The notes beneath the pieces were generated by a model. It saw only the letters and a list, made by a program, of their open reading frames with translations. It was not told the origin of the DNA and ran no database searches. DNA of 33,146 bases from Streptomyces sp. ISL-87 (GTDB taxonomy: Bacteria > Actinomycetota > Actinomycetes > Streptomycetales > Streptomycetaceae). Where the stretch lies: positions 1-33,146 of the forward strand of contig NZ_JAGGOY010000100.1 of assembly GCF_018614095.1 (NCBI RefSeq), given 5' to 3'. Shown piece by piece: positions 8,590-16,682 of the stretch. Within the stretch, counting starts at the first letter, position 1. The number at the start of each line of letters is the position of its first letter. Position numbers and translations under genes: made by a program.

Positions 8590-8912
8590 ATGCGAAGAAT
8601 GCCCAATTTAGGGCCATTTTTGAAGCTTATACGTCCTCTGCGCGCCGACCGCGACTCCAGTGGTACATCCTGGACAGAGCGGACGAGTGGGGCGCAGGCA
8701 TAACGAGTGCACAACACCCAGGGCGCCACGGCGCAAAAGCGGTGCGAGAATCGCACCTGCCTGCGATTATCGGGACCGCTTCACCGAACCTCCACATCGT
8801 GGCACGCGAGTGAAGCAACCGGGACAAGGCAACCGGAGCCCTATCCTTGACCCGGCATGGATCACAGCCCCACCCCCACCCCGGGGCTCCAGGCCACCAC
8901 GGCCACCTTCCG
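8590..8912. other. Divergent intergenic region between dynA and tRNA-Arg
   Basis: No protein-coding signal. Bases 8600-8640 are clearly more AT-rich than the surroundings (TTTAGGGCCATTTTTGAAGC and nearby) and probably carry the dynA promoter on the minus strand, though no clean -10/-35 pair can be named. For the tRNA, TATCCT at 8842-8847 could be a -10 box with GGGACA at 8821-8826 as a poor -35; spacing is 15. This is tentative. Confidence 0.4.
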
Positions 8913-8985
8913 GCCCCCGTAGCTCAGTGGATAGAGCAGGTGCCTTCTAAGCACTTGGCCGCAGGTTCGAGTCCTGCCGGGGGCA
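8913..8985 (+). tRNA. tRNA-Arg, anticodon TCT
   Basis: 73 bases with a complete cloverleaf. The acceptor stem GCCCCCG (8913-8919) pairs with CGGGGGC (8978-8984), with discriminator A8985. D-arm AGCTCAGTGGATAGAGC. Anticodon loop CTTCTAA, giving TCT at 8946-8948 between GTGC and GCAC. T-arm GCAGGTTCGAGTCCTGC. No CCA is encoded. Its 3' half is duplicated at 17165, marking it as the attachment target of the element that follows. A terminator hairpin lies 20 bases downstream. Confidence 0.97.
8948..8982 (+). other. Left attachment site (attL) core, in tRNA-Arg
   Basis: 35 bases, from the last anticodon base through most of the acceptor stem, identical to 17165-17199. Similarity continues past the core: one G is missing in the right copy, then CACTCTC is shared, then both copies carry an AGCCCTCC/GGAGGGCT hairpin and a common CGCAGGTCAGCGGCAC. 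This is the classic geometry for tyrosine-integrase insertion at a tRNA 3' end, in which the tRNA stays intact on one side. Confidence 0.9.
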
Positions 8986-9005
8986 CTCTCCACGTCCCAC
9001 CCTGA

Positions 9006-9030
9006 AGCCCTCCCTCGCGGAGGGCTTTTT
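9006..9030 (+). terminator. Rho-independent terminator after tRNA-Arg
   Basis: Perfect 8-bp stem AGCCCTCC (9006-9013) / GGAGGGCT (9019-9026), loop CTCGC, followed by TTTT. Right orientation and distance for ending the tRNA transcript. A close copy follows the right repeat at 17221. Confidence 0.85.
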
Positions 9031-9059
9031 CGCAGGTCAGCGGCACTCTGACGCGGGCG

Positions 9060-9755
9060 CCGTGGCGCCGGCGTAAGCCCCTTGACCGCCCCTGGCAACG
9101 GAGTCGACGGTCCGCTGGACCCGGCTTCGGACGGCTCCTGGCGGCTGTTCTTCCCGAAAACTTCCCGAAATTCTGCCGCGCCCGGTCCGTCGGCGAGGCC
9201 GCGGCGGGCAACTCCTGCGGACCCCCAATACGCCTCTGGAGGTCGGCCAACTGACCCGTCAAACATCGGGCATAGGTGGCAAGCGGGACGGGGACGCTGT
9301 TGCCCGCCCACGCGGCGACCTGGGCCGGCGGGACTCCGTTGTTCAGCCAGGTCGACAGGCAAGTACGCCGCAGGTCGTACACGCGCTTGCCGACGGGCGA
9401 GGTGTACTCGTGCTCGTCCAATACGGCCTCGCGGGCCTTGCTCCAGACGCGCCGGAACACCCGATCCGGCGAGCAGCCCGCCCATCTCTCCGGAGAACAG
9501 GAGATCACCGGGCTTGAGCTCGTCACGCCCTACGAGCTCGCGCAGAACCGCGACGAGCGCCGGATGTGCGGGCACCGGACGGGTTTCGCCGACGGCCCGA
9601 CCTTTCGGATGGCGACTCCCGTGGACCTCGCCGTCGTCCGTCCGCTGACTGCCCACCTCGGGTTCCGCCGTGTGGGCAAGAAGCTCACCCCAGCCGCCTT
9701 CCGACAGCGTCGAGTCGGCGACGCGCAGGGCGACGGCCTCCTCCGGGAGCACCAC
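9060..9755 (-). pseudogene. Tyrosine integrase remnant, truncated and frameshifted
   Basis: Reading from 9755 leftwards, one frame gives LPEEAVALRVADSTL, VRELV-like spacer sequence and KPGDLLFSGEMGG. Near 9470 the similarity moves to another frame: FRRVWSKAREAV, then VYDLRRTCLSTWLNNGVPP, AAWAGNSVPVPLATYARCL and LADLQRRIGG. These are the catalytic C-terminal blocks of actinomycete tyrosine integrases. The RxxR-type box has Arg for His (LRRTCLS), and the candidate nucleophile Tyr is in ATYARCL. The first catalytic Arg, expected just before PEEAVAL, is missing. Everything upstream (core-binding and SAM-like domains) is gone, and the fragment abuts a DUF397 piece on the other strand near 9756. 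It must be non-functional. Confidence 0.85.
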
Positions 9756-9756
9756 C

Positions 9757-9935
9757 GAACTGGCCTGGTTCAAGAGCGGCTACAGCGGCAGCTCGGGCGA
9801 CACCTGCGTCGAGGTCGCCCTGTCCCCTCGGCCGTCCTCGTCCGGGACTCCAAGGACGCAGGGCTCTCCCTCCTGCACGTGTCCCCCGGCGCCCGGGCGG
9901 CCTTCACCGCCCACGCCGGAGACGTCCGCCTCTGA
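9757..9935 (+). pseudogene. DUF397 protein fragment, frameshifted
   Basis: One frame reads TELAWFKSGYSGSSGDTC then VEVALSPR. The continuation AVLVRDSKDAGLSLL, HVSPGARAAFTAHAGDV and stop is in the next frame, so one base is missing near 9830. The pattern (WFKSSYSG...CVEVA...VRDSK...FSPGAW..F) is the small DUF397 protein that in Streptomyces usually follows a helix-turn-helix XRE regulator. No start codon is present, and the upstream XRE partner is absent. The 5' edge coincides with the truncated integrase. Confidence 0.8.
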
Positions 9936-10015
9936 TACGCCACCACCGACCCCGCCGCCGGGCCGCCCGCATACGATGCCCCCGTGGACGACGGAGCCCG
10001 ACGGCCGAGAGACGG

Positions 10016-10249
10016 TTCACAGAACCCGTAGCACTCTTCGAGGCGCAGTCGGTCACCCTCTCCGCATACGCCCCGCATGAGATCGACCTGCTTCGACAGC
10101 GCCGTTTCCAAGTGGAGGAGGGGTTCCTCGGCCTCATGGAGGACGCGGGCTTCTTCAACGCCGTGTCCGCCGGCACGGGCGACATCGGCAAGGTCCGCCT
10201 CCGCTTCCGCCTGCTCGACCAGATGTTCCGGGAGGTCCTGGATGCTTGA
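10016..10249 (+). pseudogene. C-terminal fragment of an unrecognised protein coupled to the ATPase gene
   Basis: An open frame ends FQVEEGFLGLMEDAGFF and KVRLRFRLLDQMFREVLDA, then TGA at 10247-10249. No plausible start or ribosome site precedes it, and the frame upstream of about 10016 loses protein character, so it is probably 5'-truncated. The ATG of the following ATPase lies inside its last codons (ATGCTTGA overlap), meaning the two were translationally coupled. I do not recognise the family. Charged, helical composition suggests a cytoplasmic partner of the ATPase. Confidence 0.5.
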
Positions 10250-10578
10250 GCGCATCGGCATCACCAATTCAAGGCGTTCGGCCGCCAGGACCTCGCACTG
10301 GCGCCGTTCACCCTGCTCACCGGCCTGAACTCCTCCGGCAAGAGCACGGTCCTCCAGGCCCTCTCGCTGCTGCGCCAGTCGTACGAGGCGGGCGTCCTGG
10401 AAGACGGCGGCGAGTCGGGGCTCCTCCTGAACGGCGAGTTCGTCCAGCTGGGCACTGGGCAGGACGTTCGGCACGAGGCATATCCGAAGGACGACCCCGA
10501 CATCGGCCTGACCGTCGTCCCAGCCGGCCTGCCCGACCTCACCTGGCGTGCTGCGTACGGCCCGGAGGACGACCTGCT
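10242..10578 (+). pseudogene. AAA/SMC-like ATPase, N-terminal fragment with frameshift
   Basis: The start MLERIGITN is followed, after loss of one T near 10268, by FKAFGRQDLALAPFTLL and the P-loop TGLNSSGKSTVLQALSLLRQ, then GLLLNGEFVQLGTGQD and DIGLTVVPAGLPDLTWR. This is the N-terminal half of an AAA-type ATPase of the RecF/OLD-like kind (AAA_15/AAA_23, DUF3696 relatives), which are often found in defence or repair operons. The similarity stops at about 10578, where an unrelated fragment begins in another frame. The Walker B, signature and dimerisation parts are missing. Confidence 0.75.
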
Positions 10579-10764
10579 GCGAAGATCACGCCGGAGCATG
10601 AGCAGCGCAGACTCCTGTGCCACTTCACGGACGAGGACGGGGAGGACCGCTGCTACGACTGGCACGGACGTTTCACTCCGGGCCCCGGGCGGCTGCATTT
10701 CCGGCTCTTGCCCGAAGCAGGGGCCCTGGAGATCGCCTACATCGGGCGCAAGATCGGATCGTAG
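10579..10764 (+). pseudogene. C-terminal fragment of a small hypothetical protein
   Basis: Read in the frame of TAG at 10762, the sequence gives KITPEHEQRRLLCHFTDEDG, CYDWHGRFTPGPGRLHFRL and EIAYIGRKIGS. The composition is that of a real protein tail, ending in basic residues. No start is available and it is fused out of frame to the ATPase fragment, indicating a deletion junction near 10578. I do not recognise a named family. Confidence 0.5.
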
Positions 10765-10811
10765 AGGCAGCCCGGGCCCCTCTCGGGCACACATGCCATT
10801 CCCTCAGTGCC

Positions 10812-12062
10812 TCACGACGCATCCCCCGACGCCAGCCGAAGCCGCTCGTTGGCTTCACCGGGGGTGAACCGAGCCGGGTCGAACACGGCGCCCGAGTCCA
10901 GGCCGAGCCACCTCACCGTGTCCGCGTGCTCCGCGTGCGACGGGTCGGCGAGAGCCCGCTTGAGGTCTTCGTAGGCCCAGCTTCCTCCGCAGTCCTCCGG
11001 CGGGCAGGCGCCGGAACCCGCCACGCAGACCGGGTAGCTCCGGTCCGCCTCGGCTGCGAGCCGGCGCTCCAACGTGACGCGGTGCTCCCAGGAGTCACCG
11101 AAGTCGTACGTGTACGCGAGGGTCCCGCCCTCCTTCAGCAGGGCGCCGAGGGTGACGGCCCGCTCGTCCCGGAAGCCGAGCTCGGAAACGGGCCGGCCGT
11201 ACTGGACACCGTCCGCGGTGAAGGCGTGCATATGGCTGTTCTCCCAGCCCATGGCAGCCTGGATCACGGCATGCACCTGGTCGAGCCGGGCCGTGGCAGG
11301 CACCTGCACACGTCGCCAGACCGCCGGTGCGGCAACATCATCCAGATCGATACGCAGCTGGAACACCGGGTCTCCGGGCCGCGGTTCGCCTCGCATCACG
11401 GCCACGGCCCGTCGGCCCGGACCGGTCAACTCCGCGGTGTCGTCGTCGCGTCGGACGGCCCCGAGAGCTGTGAGGGCGTCGAGCAGCAGCCGCACGTCGC
11501 GGTCGTTGCTGCCGCGCCAGCCCCGCAGACGTTCCGCGGGCACGTCATCGAGGATGTAGGGCGCGGTCACCGCCTGCCACACCGCCGTGCGCAGCGTCTC
11601 CCCGCCGACCGGGCCGCCGACCGCGTACAGCCGGTGCAGCAACGCCCGCAGGCCGGCGTCGTACTCCTGCGAGAAGACCGACTCCAGCCACCCCGAGACC
11701 AGTACGGCACTTCCGATGCGCGGTACCGCTTCGAAGAGCGCGTTCCACAGCTCATCGGGCCGGTCGAGCAGCCGGGCGTTCTTCTTGACCGGAAGCAGAC
11801 GGCCTCCGGCGACCCTCAGCAGTCGGGCGGCCTTGGCCCATTCCACCAGCAGGTTCAGGTGGTACAGCTCCTCGCTGGACTTCGTCTTGAACATCCGGTC
11901 GCCGATCACCGGGTCCATCCGGTCGCCTGTGTCGAGCCGCTCGACCAGTACCCGGGCGTCCGCGAGCATGACGCGGCCGGTCTGGGTCAGCTTCCGTCCC
12001 GCCCCGATCCACGTGACCAGTTCCCGCACCTGCCCGGCCGCCTTGCCCTGAACCTCGTCCAC
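10812..12062 (-). CDS. Plasmid pRiA4b ORF-3 family protein, possibly 5'-truncated
   Basis: 416 aa from the GTG at 12062. A longer frame to 12212 exists, but its extra residues are Arg/Gly-rich and lie opposite another gene fragment, so I reject it. The N-terminal 300 residues include GRKLTQTGRVMLADARVLVE, IGDRMFKTKSSEEL and LLVEWAKAARLL, typical of Streptomyces members. The C-terminal part is the pRiA4b ORF-3 domain: FQLRIDLDDV, VWRRVQVPA, LDQVHAVIQAAMGWENSHMH, LAYTYDFGDSWEH and CPPEDCGG. The biochemical role is unknown; members occur on plasmids and islands. Family members usually have more sequence before GRKLTQ, so the 5' end may have been lost at the junction near 12090. Confidence 0.8.
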   Translation of the reverse strand: MDEVQGKAAGQVRELVTWIGAGRKLTQTGRVMLADARVLVERLDTGDRMDPVIGDRMFKTKSSEELYHLNLLVEWAKAARLLRVAGGRLLPVKKNARLLDRPDELWNALFEAVPRIGSAVLVSGWLESVFSQEYDAGLRALLHRLYAVGGPVGGETLRTAVWQAVTAPYILDDVPAERLRGWRGSNDRDVRLLLDALTALGAVRRDDDTAELTGPGRRAVAVMRGEPRPGDPVFQLRIDLDDVAAPAVWRRVQVPATARLDQVHAVIQAAMGWENSHMHAFTADGVQYGRPVSELGFRDERAVTLGALLKEGGTLAYTYDFGDSWEHRVTLERRLAAEADRSYPVCVAGSGACPPEDCGGSWAYEDLKRALADPSHAEHADTVRWLGLDSGAVFDPARFTPGEANERLRLASGDAS

Positions 12063-12118
12063 AACCGCTCCGCCTGCCCGCCTCGTCGTTCCATCCTTCC
12101 CATCCTCCCGCACCGCCG

Positions 12119-12436
12119 CAGCTGCTGGACGCCGCCCACACCCGCCGCACCGAGCGCCGCGACCGCGCCGAACGCGAACGGTCCGAAGCCCGCGCCAAGC
12201 ATCTGACCGCACGCGCGGCCGAGGCGGACGGGATCTGGCGCCAGGTCGAAGGGCACATCGCCACGAAGAAGACCAGTGCCTACGACGTGGCCGTCACCCT
12301 CCTTCGCGAGTTGCGCGAGGCCTGTGCCTACACCGGACACAGCCCCGACTTCCAACAACGCCTGAGACTCCTGCGCGACGCCAATCAGCGCAGGCCCGGT
12401 CTCATCCACCGTCTCGACAGCCACGGCCTCCGGTAA
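12119..12436 (+). pseudogene. SWIM zinc-finger family protein, C-terminal fragment
   Basis: The frame ending in TAA at 12434 reads RAKHLTARAAEADGIWRQVE, KKTSAYDVAVTLLRELREAC, FQQRLRLLRDANQRRPGLI and HRLDSHGLR. This resembles the C-terminus of Streptomyces SWIM zinc-finger proteins, which end in a YDxAVxLLxDLRxLA and RKPSLxxRL pattern. There is no start codon; the frame is simply open upstream into sequence that belongs to the opposite-strand pRiA4b gene. The SWIM domain itself is absent, so this is a 3' remnant joined at about 12090-12119. Confidence 0.6.
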
Positions 12437-12446
12437 CACAGCAACC

Positions 12447-12477
12447 GGGCCGCGCACATCACGTAGGGGCGCGGCCC
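12447..12477 (+). terminator. Terminator-like hairpin after the SWIM-protein fragment
   Basis: Perfect 9-bp stem GGGCCGCGC (12447-12455) / GCGCGGCCC (12469-12477) with a 13-base loop, 10 bases past the TAA. There is no T-run, as is common for Streptomyces terminators. It supports the idea that the upstream fragment was once the end of a real transcription unit. Confidence 0.6.
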
Positions 12478-12674
12478 TCGCACCCAGACCGGTAGTCGGC
12501 GCCAGACCGACGCTGGCACTCTGCAGTGGTTCATCGAGGACGTCTGGGGCCAGTTCGACGACGACCACACCCGCCCCGGCGCCCCGCTGTCCGGCCGGTG
12601 CAACGGTCTCACCGGCGCCGGACCCCGCCCCTGTGATCACATGTGTAGCCATGGGGCCCTCGTCCCACCTGCGG

Positions 12675-13271
12675 TCAGGACGAGGGGGCGGTGCCCGGCG
12701 CCGGGGTCTCGGCGGACCAGAAGTCGGAGCGGACGTTGGGGGTGGGGATGGCGATGTCGCCTTCGTACGTACGGCCGTTCGCCACCTTGGTGGGCGCTGC
12801 CACCTTCGACTCGTCCACGCAGGGGCTGGTGACTTCGAAGAAGGCCTGCCCCTCGTGACCGAACATGACCATGATGCCGAAGCCGTCCGGGGACGTGGCG
12901 TAGATCTCCGGCATGTCCTTGCTCGGATTCACCGTCTTGATCCGATAGCCACTCGCCTTCCAGAAACTCTCGACCACACCGAGGAAGTTGCCGCGGCGCT
13001 GAGGGGAGACGACCGTCATCACGGTCCAGTAGCGGGTCACGTCGCAGCTGCCGGTCGTCGTCGTGTCGTGGACCCATTCGACCTCCGGCTTGATCGCCCC
13101 GACCGTCGCGTAGAGCATCGCGTCGGCGCGCTCCGCCGCTCCCTGCATGTCCATGCCTGCCACTGCCCCTTCTCCTTGCTTGGTGCCGCCCAACAGCCCG
13201 CACCCGGCGAGCAGCGCGCCGGCCACGGCCATCGCACAGGCCAGCCGAATGGTCCGTGTGATGCGCTTCAT
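12675..13271 (-). CDS. Secreted lipoprotein, third gene of the WXG-like/DUF1023 operon
   Basis: 198 aa, ATG at 13271 overlapping the upstream stop by 4 bases (ATGA), so translationally coupled. A basic n-region (MKRITRTIR), hydrophobic core and lipobox LLAGC near residue 24 mark a type II lipoprotein. The mature part begins GLLGGTKQG and includes ADAMLYATVGAIKPEVEW, GSCDVTRYWTVM and DGFGIMVMFG; two further cysteines could form a disulfide. No enzyme motif is visible. A separate lipoprotein with a similar neighbour lies at 24629. Confidence 0.85.
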   Translation of the reverse strand: MKRITRTIRLACAMAVAGALLAGCGLLGGTKQGEGAVAGMDMQGAAERADAMLYATVGAIKPEVEWVHDTTTTGSCDVTRYWTVMTVVSPQRRGNFLGVVESFWKASGYRIKTVNPSKDMPEIYATSPDGFGIMVMFGHEGQAFFEVTSPCVDESKVAAPTKVANGRTYEGDIAIPTPNVRSDFWSAETPAPGTAPSS

Positions 13272-15076
13272 CGATGCTTCTCCCTCACGATGTTCTCAGG
13301 TTGTCCGGCGACGATCCTGGCGATGTTGTTGGCCGACACCTGGTCCTTCTCCGGAGTGAAGTACTGCGAGTGGGCGTCGAACCCGCCGCCGTCGCGGATC
13401 ATCCTGGGCCCGTCGTCGACCAGGAAGCGCTGTGCCCCGAAGGCCTCGCTCGCCGGGTCCTTGCCGAAGTACACGTCGTCGTTGCCGATGTCGAAGAGGT
13501 CACGTCCGACCGCGACCCCCACCGGGCCTCCCAGCACCCAGCCGAGCGCCGCCTCGCCCTTCGTGGGCAGGTGGGTGACAGGGTCGTTGTCGGCGGCGCC
13601 GACGAACACATGGTCCTTGCCCACGCCGAGCTCCGTCGCCTTCTGCGCGTCCACGCCGGGGCTGCCGAGCAGGATCACATCGTCGACGCCCGGGATCCCG
13701 CCGGACTGCTTGGCGGCCGTGCCCACGGTGAGCGAGCCGTAGGAATGCCCGATCGCCGTCACGTGCGGGTCCTTGTTCTCGTTCGTTGCCGAGAGGCCTG
13801 CCATGAACTGGTTGTACGCCGGGGCGCCCCGCTGCGCATCGCCCCTCGTCATCACGTCCACGTTCTGCGGGGCGTCGTAGCCCAGCCAGACGATCGAGGC
13901 ACTGGACGGGTCCACGCGCTGGGCACCCTTGGCCGTGTCCTGGGCCCGCTTCATCGTGTCCTTGACGAACTCGTCGTTGAGCTTGGTACTGAGACCGGGG
14001 ACGTACGCCGAGACGTTCTTGGAGGTGTCGGGGTTGCCGTACGAGACGATCGCGCGTCCGTTGCCCTCGTCCCCGATGCCCAGAAGGAACATGGGCGGGC
14101 GGCTCGGCTCGTTCAGTTTGTCCTGGATCCCGCGGAGGGCGTTGAGCTTGGTCTCCGCGTCGTCGCCGCCTCGGCGCGCCAGGTCGTCGATGAGGACCGG
14201 CAGGTAGTTGCGGTTCGCCTCGTCGCGGGAGACCGCCGGGATGCCGTCCAGGCCGCCGATCAGGTCCGGTGCGATCTCCAGGTACTCCTGGCGCTGTTCG
14301 TCGGTCAGGCCGTCCCACCACTTTTTGCGCTCGGCGGGGCTCTTTTCCTCCGGGACGCCTTCGCCGAGGTACATGCCGGCGGTGGAGCGGACGTCGGAGG
14401 TGTCCTGGAAGACGTCCTTCAGCGTGGCCTCGGTGACGTCGAGGCCCTTCTCCGCCTTCAGACCGCTGAGGGTCTTCGCGTACCGGGCGTCTATCTCCTG
14501 GGCGGACCGTACGGCCCGGGCGACACGGTCGGCCACGTCCTGCGCCTTCGCCGCGTTCGGGTTCAGCGGCTTGAAGCCCGAGTAGCCGGGGTACAGCGGC
14601 GACTGCCCCTGCGAGCCGAGGCCGGGCGGTTCCAGCGGGAGGCGGGAGCTGCCCTGGACCTTACTGCCCGGGGCCTCCTTCTTCGCCCCGGTCAGGTCCT
14701 CGACCTCGGTGGCCGGGTAGCTGACGGAACCGTCCTCGTGGACGGTGAAGTTCAGGGCGGCGGCGTCCGCGAGGGCCTGCTTCAACTGGTTCTTGGGCTC
14801 GGCGAGATCGCTGGCGAGCCCGTTGAGCGCCGTACGGACGAGCCCGCACTCGGTGTGCAGGTACTGGAAGTTGCGGCTGAGGCGCTGGAGCCTGCCTAGG
14901 GCCGCCTCCGCCGACTCGCTCTCCTGGGTCTCGCGGAGCTTCGCGGACATCGCGCGGTCGACCCGTACGCGGTCGGAGTCCGAGCGGTCCGAGACCTCGT
15001 GCCACTTGTCGCCCGCCTCCGTGAACTCGGAGGCCTTAAGGTCGCGCAGCAGCTGCCAGGTGAGGGTTCCGGTCAT
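13268..15076 (-). CDS. DUF1023 alpha/beta hydrolase with WXG-like N-terminal helical region
   Basis: 602 aa, ATG overlapping the stop of the upstream gene by 4 bases. Residues 1-240 are helical and charged (LLRDLKASEFTEAGDKWHEV, LRETQESESAEAALGRL), like a WXG/LXG-type secretion region. Residues about 270-600 form the DUF1023 alpha/beta hydrolase: ASIVWLGYDAPQN, TAIGHSYGSLTVG with the nucleophile Ser, DDVILLGSPGVD, AADNDPVTHLP with a candidate acidic residue, and DAHSQYF near the end carrying the likely catalytic His. There is no classical signal peptide, so export by a type VII-like route is plausible but unproven. It sits between a small WXG-like protein and a lipoprotein, a recurrent Streptomyces arrangement. 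The substrate is unknown. Confidence 0.85.
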   Translation of the reverse strand: MTGTLTWQLLRDLKASEFTEAGDKWHEVSDRSDSDRVRVDRAMSAKLRETQESESAEAALGRLQRLSRNFQYLHTECGLVRTALNGLASDLAEPKNQLKQALADAAALNFTVHEDGSVSYPATEVEDLTGAKKEAPGSKVQGSSRLPLEPPGLGSQGQSPLYPGYSGFKPLNPNAAKAQDVADRVARAVRSAQEIDARYAKTLSGLKAEKGLDVTEATLKDVFQDTSDVRSTAGMYLGEGVPEEKSPAERKKWWDGLTDEQRQEYLEIAPDLIGGLDGIPAVSRDEANRNYLPVLIDDLARRGGDDAETKLNALRGIQDKLNEPSRPPMFLLGIGDEGNGRAIVSYGNPDTSKNVSAYVPGLSTKLNDEFVKDTMKRAQDTAKGAQRVDPSSASIVWLGYDAPQNVDVMTRGDAQRGAPAYNQFMAGLSATNENKDPHVTAIGHSYGSLTVGTAAKQSGGIPGVDDVILLGSPGVDAQKATELGVGKDHVFVGAADNDPVTHLPTKGEAALGWVLGGPVGVAVGRDLFDIGNDDVYFGKDPASEAFGAQRFLVDDGPRMIRDGGGFDAHSQYFTPEKDQVSANNIARIVAGQPENIVREKHR

Positions 15077-15504
15077 CGCTTCTCATCCGCCTTGCCGCCG
15101 CCGTCGACGCCCTTGAAGGACGTCTCGATCGCGGTCTCCGTCTCGCCCATCTCCTTGGCGACCGTCAGCAAGGTCCCCTTGAGCTGCTCGCACTCGTCCC
15201 GCACCGCCTGAAGGCGTTCCTCCCAGGACGTCAGCACGCTCTTGAGGGCCACGACGGAGCTGAGACCGGCGGCTCCCGCCTCGACGCCCTCGTGGCCGGG
15301 GCCGAGCGCCAACCGGCTCGTCTCCGTGCTGGTGCGCAGGTCGCCGGCGGTGCCGGAGGCGCTGGTCCAGGGGCGGTTGCTGTGCTTGAGGTTTCCGGTC
15401 ACGCCCCCGCCGGTCCCGGGGTCAGGGGCCGCCGAGGCGAGCCTCATCGCGGGCCCGCCGTCGATCGGTCCGAACAGCTCCTGCCAACGCTCCGAATAGG
15501 ACAC
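15073..15504 (-). CDS. Small WXG100-like helical protein, first gene of operon
   Basis: 143 aa, opening MSYSERWQELFGPIDGG, then a Gly/Ser/Thr-rich middle and a C-terminal amphipathic helix (SWEERLQAVRDECEQLKGTL, TVAKEMGETETAIETSFKGV). Size, helical character and coupling to a DUF1023 hydrolase are typical of Streptomyces WXG100-like proteins that carry no signal peptide. The opening (S..W.EL....MRL) resembles the N-terminus of the damaged gene at 24331. Stop and next start overlap (GATGA). The promoter probably lies between 15505 and 15560. Confidence 0.75.
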   Translation of the reverse strand: MSYSERWQELFGPIDGGPAMRLASAAPDPGTGGGVTGNLKHSNRPWTSASGTAGDLRTSTETSRLALGPGHEGVEAGAAGLSSVVALKSVLTSWEERLQAVRDECEQLKGTLLTVAKEMGETETAIETSFKGVDGGGKADEKR

Positions 15505-15677
15505 GGCTCCCCCGTCTACGTCTGCGTTCCGCTTTCGCGCCCCGAGAGACTAACGCAGGTCACGCACGTGTGTGCGATCGGGAACGGGTTCCGCACAGGG
15601 GAATGGCCCACACCCTTACGACGTGGTGCTCGATTGAGGGCGGGGCGTGCTGGCCTGGCGAGTCGTCGGGTAGGTGA

Positions 15678-16612
15678 TCACCTCTCGGCGGCGCGGTCGG
15701 AGACCAGGCCGGCGATGGCCAAGTGAGTCTCGTCGCAGTACTCGCGGCGTCCGATCCAGCGTTGCAAGGGCCGCCACTGCTTGTGCTCGGCGTTGCCGTG
15801 TTCGACGCAGATCCGCTCCGAGGACTGCTGGTGCCGGGCTTCCTCCCAGACCGCCAGTTCCTCGGGGGTGGCGTCCTTGCCCGGTTTCTTCGGAGGCACT
15901 TCGACCTGGTTGGGGAAGTCTCTGGCCAGACCCAGGTAGCCTGCGTCGGCCTGGCCCTGACCTCAGGGAACTGCTCGAACAGGTCCCAGATGCCCTCGGT
16001 CTTCAGCGCCGTCTGATCATGCATGCGGCCAGGCCGGAACGCCCCGGCCCACAGCGTGCGACCCTTCCCATCGGTGATGACGGTGGCCTTCTTGGTGTTC
16101 TGCCTGCGCTTGCCCGAGACGAAGGCACGGCGGCCGAGCTTGTTCGCCCGCAGGCGGCGGACCTGGACCTCGGTGCCGTCGATCCGCAACTCGACGCCCT
16201 TGGCAGCGGCGTACGTGAACACATCCGCAAGCGTGCGAAGCCGCAGGTCGGGCTGGCCGGGAACGGCGAAGCCCCGTGCGGCAAGCAGCGGACGCAACTC
16301 GTGAACGGCGCGGGTGATCGTCGAGCGGTCCACGTCGTAGAACAGGGCCAGGGCAGCGTGTGGGAGCTGGAAGCGCAGGACCACCAGGGTGGCGATCACT
16401 CGATCGGTGAACACCAACTCATGGTTCGGTCCGGCGCCCGCCGCGCGCAGACGCTCGTGGCCTCGGCGTTCGTGGAGCCGCCCTGCTTCGGAGGCCATCC
16501 AGGGCTCGGCCAACTCGGCGATCAGCGCGCCGAGTCGACGCCGGGACAGACCGGTGCAGATACGATGGGACAGGGCCGTGCGGGCCAGGTATTGCGTCAC
16601 AACGACACCCAA
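15678..16612 (-). pseudogene. IS5-type transposase, frameshifted
   Basis: The first part (LGALIAELAEPWM, HELVFTDRVIATLVVLRFQL, DRSTITRAVHELRPLL) is the helix-turn-helix region. The catalytic DDE domain follows, with RIDGTEVQVRR (first Asp) and TKKATVITDGKGRTLWAG. Near 15955 the sense shifts by one base to DAGYLGLARDFPNQVEVPPK (second Asp) and ERICVEHGNAEHKQWRPL (third acidic residue), ending LAIAGLVSDRAAER then TGA at 15678. All three catalytic positions survive but not in one frame, so the element is likely dead unless frameshifting occurs. I could not find convincing terminal inverted repeats or a target duplication at 15550-15678 or 16612-16680. Confidence 0.85.
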
Positions 16613-16682
16613 CCCGCGCGGCCCCTTGTCCCGTCACGGCCGACTACCTGGCCTGCGCAGAATGGGTCGTTACTGTGACCGC

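Noticed and set aside
7099..8703. 534-codon plus-strand frame
   Set aside because: Antisense to dynA, which has clear GTPase motifs.
10617..12206. 529-codon plus-strand frame
   Set aside because: Antisense to the pRiA4b ORF-3 gene; no motif.
12490..12670. Short plus-strand frame containing LQWFIEDVWGQFDDDHT
   Set aside because: Looks slightly protein-like but has no start, stop context or recognised family, and is too short to support a gene.
13274..14899. 541-codon plus-strand frame
   Set aside because: Mirror of the DUF1023 hydrolase gene; Val/Gly/Arg-rich noise.
15550..16680. Terminal inverted repeats of the IS5-type element
   Set aside because: Weak similarities (for example around 15646 and 16645) are short and interrupted; not good enough to define the ends.
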